Positions 58,400 through 64,000 of a stretch of 64,000 nt of DNA are shown in pieces; the first letter of the stretch is position 1; every line of letters starts with the position of its first letter. The stretch lies in NCBI GenBank assembly GCA_029834535.1, contig JAQMWT010000484.1, positions 1 through 64,000 on the forward strand, given 5' to 3'. This DNA comes from Chrysophaeum taylorii. Taxonomy: Eukaryota; Sar; Pelagophyceae; Pelagomonadales; Pelagomonadaceae. The notes under the pieces are model-generated. The model was not told the origin of the DNA. It ran no database searches and saw nothing but the letters and a program-made list of their open reading frames with translations. Made by a program: the position numbers and the translations under genes.

Positions 58400-58700
58400 T
58401 TCATCGCCAAACCCGCCAGCAACACCGCTGAACGCTCTTAGCTCCTCACTGTCATCGCACCCTACTATCCTCCAAACCCTCAAGACACTACAGTGCACTA
58501 TGCAGAGCTGACGAGAGCACCGACATCGTCGCCATCGTCGAAGCCAACCGCATACCTCGGTTTGCACTACAATGTTGTGCCGTCGCCAGTCCGCATCACG
58601 ATGCCGACGACGATCCCATTGCCTCTGCCTTGCCCAGCTTCGACCGCGCGTCCTTCGAGGTATACCCCGACGTCTTTCCCGCTTCGTTGTGGACGGCACG
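58400..58700 (-). pseudogene. Possible P-type ATPase relic
   Basis: One minus frame reads LEGRAVEAG, then GIVVGIVMRTGDGTTL, then stop (58690-58575). This resembles the conserved segment after the actuator domain of P2-type cation ATPases, usually EG.A.GIVV.TGD.T. About 150 bp further along, another minus frame gives a hydrophobic stretch (WLNGAAIGVLLGCLGLMVG) ending in a basic tail at 58274. The match is short, has an insertion, and needs a frame change, so this is a tentative call. Confidence 0.25.
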
Positions 58701-60150
58701 GAGCCGAAGCTTAATTTGACAAGTATAAGTTTTGCCACACCGCGACAAGGAGCCAGCTTCTCCTCGGCATTAATGACGCTGTGGTGGTATGTCGTTCTCT
58801 TCGGCACCTACATCCAGTCATTGATTGCGTCTGCTTGTGTCCATTCGCGTACGTTCGTCGCGTGTATCCATCGTGGCGTAGCTTGTGGCAACAAAGCTCC
58901 GCAGCTGCGTGTGGTATACATGCAGCATCAATCCGCGAGATCGAAAACGTCTAAACGCAATGGCCTCTGCAAGAGTCACGAGCAGCTAGAGAATCACCAG
59001 CTCAAATTCTACCACACGTAGTACGCTTCTTTTACTTTCCGAGGTGTCTAAGTTCTGAGAAGATACTGGTAAATCCTCATCACGGGTTCCGAGTCCGTCT
59101 CGGAGAATCTCTGACGTTATTTTACCCACAATGTAGTCTTGACGCCCAACATCGTTGGTTTTAGAGGGTAGTTCCTGTGCTGCACAAACTCGTCTCGAGC
59201 CATACATGTCGGTCTTGTCAACGGTTTTCGGCTAGATGGAGTCGGTTGCACACAAGCTGGTTTGTGGGTGCTGTGCCAGGGCGATTGCCGACGTGTATGA
59301 CAGATGAGTATTAAGCGGTGTTGCAAATACAGCTGTTTGTTTAGCCTGTACCTGACGTACACTAATGCCCTCTCAAAGATCCGCCTCTTTGTAAGCTAAA
59401 CGTGTGCTCTACTGCGATGGGGAGTTGCTCGCACCGGCCCACGTCATGAAATTTCGGGTTAATAGTCGTGACACACACACACTATGGCATCAAAAAAGCC
59501 GTCGTGGATATAATCGTCGGTATAAGCGACCATGGTGTCATTTTGTTTTTCGTTGGCGTTAATTTACCCAGACCAACGCACCGACGCCTTATCATCGGGA
59601 CGTCGGGCGGGAGGACGCTGTCCGCATTGTGCTAATTGCCAATATCAGTGCATCGGAAGGGCCCAAGTAACCTCCGTGATTCCAGCCACAGTAGTTATCG
59701 GGTCATCTCATACAGCATTTCCAGACAACTTTCCAAACACCTTTCGGGCATTAGGTTGCTCTTATCTGTACCTGCTGGAAAGGAGACGCGGACGACTCAC
59801 AGATGTGGATGATTGGCGACAGTTCGTTTTTGCGAAACACAGGAGACGGAACTTCACACTTCAGTTGGCAAATTAGTGGCCGGCGCGGGAGGGCCTTTGG
59901 TTGAAAGCATATATGAAACTTTCGCCAACGCATTATTAATCACCCCAAGAGCTTTGGCAACAGCATCTATGAGAGAGGGCTAGTTTTTCAACCAAAGGAT
60001 TAAAGTTTGTGTATGTACATGGTCCAGCCGCAGGGCGAAAGCCATGAACTATCTTTCAGAACCATTACTATGTACCTAGGTACAGTAGTGCGTGTTAAGA
60101 ATTCTGAATTCTGAAGCATCCAAAGTAGGCGTCATTCTGGCCATCGGTGC
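58701..60150. other. Intergenic with one small inverted-repeat element
   Basis: No gene is recognised. The only structure noted is the 105-bp inverted-repeat element at 59895-59999 and a TGTACCTAGGTACA palindrome near 60070. Confidence 0.5.
59895..59999. mobile_element. 105-bp MITE-like inverted-repeat element
   Basis: Perfect 13-bp inverted repeats (CCTTTGGTTGAAA at 59895-59907 and its complement at 59987-59999) bracket 79 bp of non-coding sequence. No obvious target duplication. It could be a miniature DNA transposon or a stand-alone hairpin. Confidence 0.45.
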
Positions 60151-61209
60151 ATGGCGGCTTTTCAGCTTTGGCTTCGCTTGGGAGCTGTTGCGTACGCAGG
60201 CGCCCAGGGGCCCGTGGAATGTCCGCTAATCGTGTTGTGCATAGGCGATGACATCACCGCGGGGGCGAAGTCAACAGCCCATTGCGCGGATGGAGAATGC
60301 GACAAAATGAAGTTTGTTGGCCAAGGTCGGGGCGGCGCCTTGTCGTACCCTGCACAATTGGCCATTTTGTTGGCAAGCGACGATCGTAAGGACAAGCATA
60401 TCGCCACCACGTCCGACATGGACGCGCTCTATGAGCATTCTTCCATCCTTGCATTCCACAATCGAACGTACTCCGTCTTTTCGGCGGATCCTTCGAGAGC
60501 AATCGTGTACAATCTCGGCAGTGCCGCGCACACCTTGACCGACACCGCTAACCGTGATCAGCAGCACTGGCAAACGTTCTTTGGAGATGACACCAGCAAA
60601 TCATCGCTCTTGCTCTCTGTTGGCAGCTGGGACGCAGCCATCGTGATGCTTGGCACCAACGACGCTCGTGATGACCGGGTCACCGAAGCAGCGTTTGATG
60701 AACAACTCGATTCCCTGGTTACCGAGTTGACCGTGGCTAACGACGAGGCGGCCGTCTACCTCGGTGTCATACCACCGATTGCACAATCCATTGAAGGCCT
60801 GGATTATGAACTCGTCATGGGTTCGGCACTCGACGCGACGCGTCGCGGTATCCCTGACTGGATTACCACTTACGCGAAAGCCCGCAACATCAGCTCAATC
60901 GACTTCAAAACCACTCTCTCTTCGTTAGACCTTAGGGCCGACGACACGCTCTTTATAGAAGATGGCCACCATCCGAACACTCTTGGTTACAGCGCCATGG
61001 CACACGAAGCCGCGAATTATTTCGAGCCTTGTTCGAGAACCCTCTCGAAGCCTATCTCGAAAGACGACACCAAGATACTGGAAGCTCGCCTGCTTACAAT
61101 GCCGACAATCGAAGTGTCCTACTCCTACTCCTTCTCTTATGGGATGCTGCGACGGTCGTTGCACGCCCCCGTCCCGTCGCAGTCGTATTCATATTCTTAT
61201 TCATTCTGA
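60151..61209 (+). CDS. SGNH/GDSL-like secreted protein with Asp at the nucleophile position
   Basis: This 352-aa protein begins with a weak signal-like segment (MAAFQLWLRLGAVAYAGAQG). The SGNH fold blocks appear in order: block I CIGDDITAG (residues 30-38), block II VYNLGSAAHTL, block III VMLGTNDA (GTND at 168-171) and block V DGHHPN (Asp271, His274). In active members block I is GDSIT with Ser as nucleophile. Here the Ser is Asp34, so ordinary ester hydrolysis is unlikely although the Asn, Asp and His are kept. The tail has Tyr-Ser repeats (SYSYSFSY, then YSYSYSF at the stop). No intron is needed. It could be a pseudoenzyme or sugar-binding derivative. Substrate unknown. Confidence 0.8.
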   Translation: MAAFQLWLRLGAVAYAGAQGPVECPLIVLCIGDDITAGAKSTAHCADGECDKMKFVGQGRGGALSYPAQLAILLASDDRKDKHIATTSDMDALYEHSSILAFHNRTYSVFSADPSRAIVYNLGSAAHTLTDTANRDQQHWQTFFGDDTSKSSLLLSVGSWDAAIVMLGTNDARDDRVTEAAFDEQLDSLVTELTVANDEAAVYLGVIPPIAQSIEGLDYELVMGSALDATRRGIPDWITTYAKARNISSIDFKTTLSSLDLRADDTLFIEDGHHPNTLGYSAMAHEAANYFEPCSRTLSKPISKDDTKILEARLLTMPTIEVSYSYSFSYGMLRRSLHAPVPSQSYSYSYSF

Positions 61210-62208
61210 GTCTGGTGCTGCTCACTACGACTACGTTCGTCACTTCCGAGTTCCCGATTGGTATGACCTAGTCGGCGTCTCTATACTTCACCTCGACCTT
61301 CACTGCGAGACTAGCGAACCTCGCTGCCTTAAGTTTTAATGGCAAGCGCCCTCCAGGCTTAAAGAACCAGGATGAGTGATCTGAGGATGGTAAAAAAGAG
61401 AAACATAGACTGGGTATCAGGAGCGTCGCCCTAATGATAGGTGAGGCAAAAAAATGGGAAAGAAGAAATCCAAGAAGGAAAAGTGCGAGTCTTTTGTTTT
61501 ATTTGCATCCCCCCATTCTCCATCCGGTCTTGCCGCTCACTTAGCCCGATTACTCTCCTGGGCTCGCACTGGAGTTGCCCGAGAGCCATGACACACGTGG
61601 TAGTCTTCAGTGGGGGAAGCCAAGGCCCAACCGGGGTGACGATGTGCAAGCGGCGGCGCCTGAGCACGAGTGGCGACTCGAGTGGCGATGCTGAAGACCA
61701 AGTGGCTACTTTTTGTATCGAGCGCTCCTCGACGGTCGTCTCCATCGTCGATCCCCCGACATCGAAAAAACCGCACTCAACGGAACTACAGGAAAGTTTA
61801 CTGACCAATAGCGGGACCTCCTCGGTTATTAACCAGAAAAGTATTTACTCGAGATTTACGGTTAATAACCGTTTAATAATTGTCAAAAACGTCAGGGGGG
61901 TTAATGATCAGATGACGTTTTTCCCCGGACACGTCATGCCACGTAAGCTTACCTCCCTATTTTGGACACCACCTCGCCCCACCGCCCCGGCAAGCACCCC
62001 GCCCGCCCGGGGCGGCCGGCCTTGAGCGCTTGACTCTCACCTCGCAACCGCAATGCAGGTGGTAAGAGGAGATTCTTATGCGCGGGGGAAAAATGAGGTG
62101 AGCGTTCTTGTTGGTCTGGGGTATGGGGCGGGGAAGGGGAGGGCGACGTGGGGCGAGGGTGGGTGCATCTTCTTGTTCTCTTTCTTCTCCTTGCTGCTGC
62201 AAGACTGC

Positions 62209-62690
62209 TAGAGGTCATCCTCATCTGTATCGTCGGCGGCAGCGACGCGCGTGGGCGGCGCGTCGACGATCTCAACGTCATCGTCGGCGGCGGCGTCGAA
62301 ATCTTCTTTGATGCACTCCAAGAGCCAACCGCCTATCTCCGAAGTGCACTTGTTGATGAGGCGCAGATTGACGTAGGAGAAGAGGAGCTGGTGGGCGCTC
62401 TGAGTCTGAAGAGAGTGGCGAGTGTGGATGAGGTACGCTCGACATCGGCAGATTGGACGGCCAGTACATCGAGGCGCTCAGCGATTGGAGCGAGCTTTGG
62501 GAAACCGAGCTCTTACGGGGCCCGCCCTTCGACATCCGAGCAGCGCAACAAGCAGCTCGTCGACTTGCCCGCAGAGGTCGACACGCAGTTTGATGCTCGA
62601 AGTTTGTGTGCCAAGGCGCTACTCGAATTGCATTATCCAGGCTTATCCATGTTGATCTCGTTCGAATCTCGGTCAATAACTAGTCATTAA
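62209..62690 (-). pseudogene. hAT-family transposase C-terminal relic
   Basis: A minus frame reads RAYLIHTRHSLQTQSAHQLL, then FSYVNLRLINKCTSEIGGW, then an acidic tail (DDDVEIVDAPPT, DDTDEDDL) with a stop at 62209. IH-(S/T)-x-R-x-x-L followed by LL(F/V)xYxNLRL is the usual end of plant- and protist-type hAT transposases after the dimerisation region. Upstream the frame is interrupted near 62480, and the catalytic core is not recognisable. The plus-strand ORF at 62148-62690 is its shadow. Confidence 0.5.
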
Positions 62691-62869
62691 CTTGTCAAAA
62701 ATCGAAAACCTAAACCCTCGAACTGTTTGATCGCGTAAATAGGTCCGCTACTGACCAAACGAAACTGACCGTTAGGTTCGCGCTTGGCCGTCCCCTACAA
62801 TCGGCTTGCAATCGGCTTGCGCCAACGCCCTTCCTCCCACTCACCCCAGTTCTCCTTTCCGCTCGACGC

Positions 62870-62940
62870 TCGGGCCCCCGCCAATCTGAGCTGCTTTAAT
62901 CAGCGCACGCTCCGCCATTTAACCTTTGAGTTTACTCCTA
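62870..62940 (-). repeat. Copy of the Helitron-unit 85-bp module
   Basis: CCGCCAATCTGAGCTGCTTT and TTTGAGTTTACTCCTAAA match, in reverse orientation, the module inside the Helitron units (for example 43455-43540) and the block at 14356-14433. The two non-Helitron copies are closer to each other (both have AATCAGCGCACGCTCCGCC). Confidence 0.65.
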
Positions 62941-63166
62941 AACCAAAAGAAACGCAGGATGGGATCAAGTCGGATAGAATTAAGTCTTGTCTTCGCCCCA
63001 AGATGATTATGCACTACGACGCTCCGACGCTTCCTGGTCGCGCTCCAGCTTCTTGGCGCGCCGGACAGCGTGTGCGAGATGGACACCCTCGGCGCGACTC
63101 TCCGAGCGCTGATTCTACAGCCAGAAATGCCGCGCAGTCTTGGCGGCGAGCCCCTCGTTTGCCGGG

Positions 63167-63451
63167 TCACCGGGGTGTGGCGCGTGCTTGAGGACAACCA
63201 TCCGGGGAGGCTCTATATAGGCTACGGGAACTAGGCTCGAAGTCTGGACTAACGTGCCCTTTCGTCGCCAGCTGCTGCTTCTTCTTCTTGAGAGCCTCGG
63301 TGCAGAGCGGTTCCGGGTCTGGTTTACCACGTTTCTTGAGGGCAGCCGACATTTGGCGGTATTCGCGAAAGCGTAAGCGGAACCAACCTTCGAACTTCTT
63401 GGATTTGAAATCGAATTCCGCTTTGGGGATGCCACTCTCGCGCACACTCAC
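63167..63451 (-). CDS. Small basic ORF, unrecognised
   Basis: This 94-residue minus frame reads MSVRESGIPKAEFDFKSKKF, then EGWFRLRFREYRQMSAALKK, and ends after a Lys run. It has a plausible composition (aromatic and basic, alternating with acidic residues) but no recognised domain and no intact neighbour. The plus strand also shows an open stretch here (EFRFGDATLAHTHNL, VVCNLDILTINSDLDVYEL), so the coding strand is uncertain. Confidence 0.25.
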   Translation of the reverse strand: MSVRESGIPKAEFDFKSKKFEGWFRLRFREYRQMSAALKKRGKPDPEPLCTEALKKKKQQLATKGHVSPDFEPSSRSLYRASPDGCPQARATPR

Positions 63452-63659
63452 AACCTTCTTCCTGAGACCCAGGCAGTGGTGTGCAACCTCGACATCCTGA
63501 CGATCAACTCTGATCTCGACGTGTACGAGCTTTATTTGGGCAAGAGCTTTCCCCGCGTCTGAAGGATGCTTGTGCCTTCTCGACGACGATGACGACCAGC
63601 GGCGCAGCGACCATTACTAAGTTCGCCCTCCTCGGCATGACAGGCTTCTCCATAATTTT

Positions 63660-64000
63660 GTATGCCAACCCTGACGTGCGTGCTCGCGCTGGAAAAGCCA
63701 ATTGCGGATGTCAGCAACATGGGCATGTACGAGTTTGGTGACCGTGGCTACGTCGGTATGAGCACAGATATATTGCCACTCACACCGAACCAGACAGTCT
63801 ACGACGACCTCACTTCCAGGGCGATTGCCGGCGATTTCATCGCGCGTACCGGCACCTCGCAGGACGTCTTCGAGGTACGGCGAGTGCGGCTTCCTCCTTT
63901 TGGACACTCGATCACGCGCAGGCCTATTTTTGCCCGTACCCGACCACAACGACGTCAACGTACGACGAGCTTTGAGCCGAGGGCTGGTACCCCCAGGGTG
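63660..64000 (+). CDS. ORF open at the window end, unrecognised
   Basis: From the ATG at 63660 the plus frame stays open for 113 codons to the last base. It starts MPTLTCVLALEKPIADVS and continues NMGMYEFGDRGYVGMSTDI, then NQTVYDDLTSRAIAGDFIAR. Third positions are GC-rich as in the host genes. A possible donor (GAG|GTACGG) occurs near 63873. The family is not recognised and the gene may start further upstream through an intron. Confidence 0.35.

Larger units (their letters stand above)
61600..62950. mobile_element. hAT-like transposon remnant
   Basis: Positions 61610-61800 and 62866-62940 match, in order, the two blocks of the short element at 13930-14433. Between them lie a TTAATAACC-type inverted repeat (about 61826-61872) and a hAT transposase relic on the minus strand. 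GAGTGGCG words recur in the left block. Ends and target duplication are not resolved. Confidence 0.4.

Noticed and set aside
62148-62690. 180-aa plus-strand ORF with an N-terminal hydrophobic stretch
   Set aside because: The antisense strand carries the hAT C-terminal pattern, so this is a shadow frame.

Overview
The window comes from a nuclear genome of a unicellular eukaryote, probably an alga or other protist. It has GC-rich single-copy genes, very short GT-AG introns (43 and 50 nt in the kinase gene), and dense eukaryotic mobile DNA: Helitron, tyrosine-recombinase transposon, LINE, SINE-like, hAT and Ty1/copia. The lineage cannot be fixed from the sequence. A stramenopile or similar alga is plausible but not shown.

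Layout. 1-9020 is a cluster of Helitron-type units of about 0.9-1.1 kb. Each carries the C-terminal part of a PIF1-like helicase and a GGTGAACTTACTGG minisatellite. Two units lie on the minus strand and four in tandem on the plus strand, head to head at 1478. One unit is split by a 3.5-kb transposon coding for a decayed tyrosine recombinase (Crypton-like). 9115-10476 is an intact sterol delta-7 reductase gene. 10.5-16.7 kb holds an older helicase relic, a short hAT-like derivative, two tandem palindromes, a SINE-like copy with a 36-bp micro-insertion, LTR scraps and a broken ORF. 16721-18073 is a three-exon TKL-like protein kinase. 18.8-27.3 kb is an unresolved Pro/Ser/Thr-rich region bounded by direct repeats and carrying a SINE-like insertion with 12-bp target duplications.

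27.4-56.2 kb is a graveyard of Ty1/copia fossils. There is one RT-RNase H remnant of one family and four larger copies (here A, B, D, C) of another. They are nested and cross-oriented, with Helitron and LINE insertions inside. Copy A is the best preserved: it has gag, protease, integrase, RT-RNase H, a further 3' ORF region and a 3' LTR.

56.3-64 kb returns to gene-bearing DNA: a GT31 beta-1,3-galactosyltransferase-like type II membrane protein, an SGNH/GDSL-like secreted protein with Asp at the nucleophile position, a hAT transposase relic, and an ORF open at the window end.

The host genes do not form a pathway. The main biology is the mobile DNA: a LINE/SINE pair sharing a TTAG-repeat 3' tail, tandem Helitrons, a sequence module shared between element classes, and a short peptide motif that recurs at the domain junctions of the copia polyprotein.
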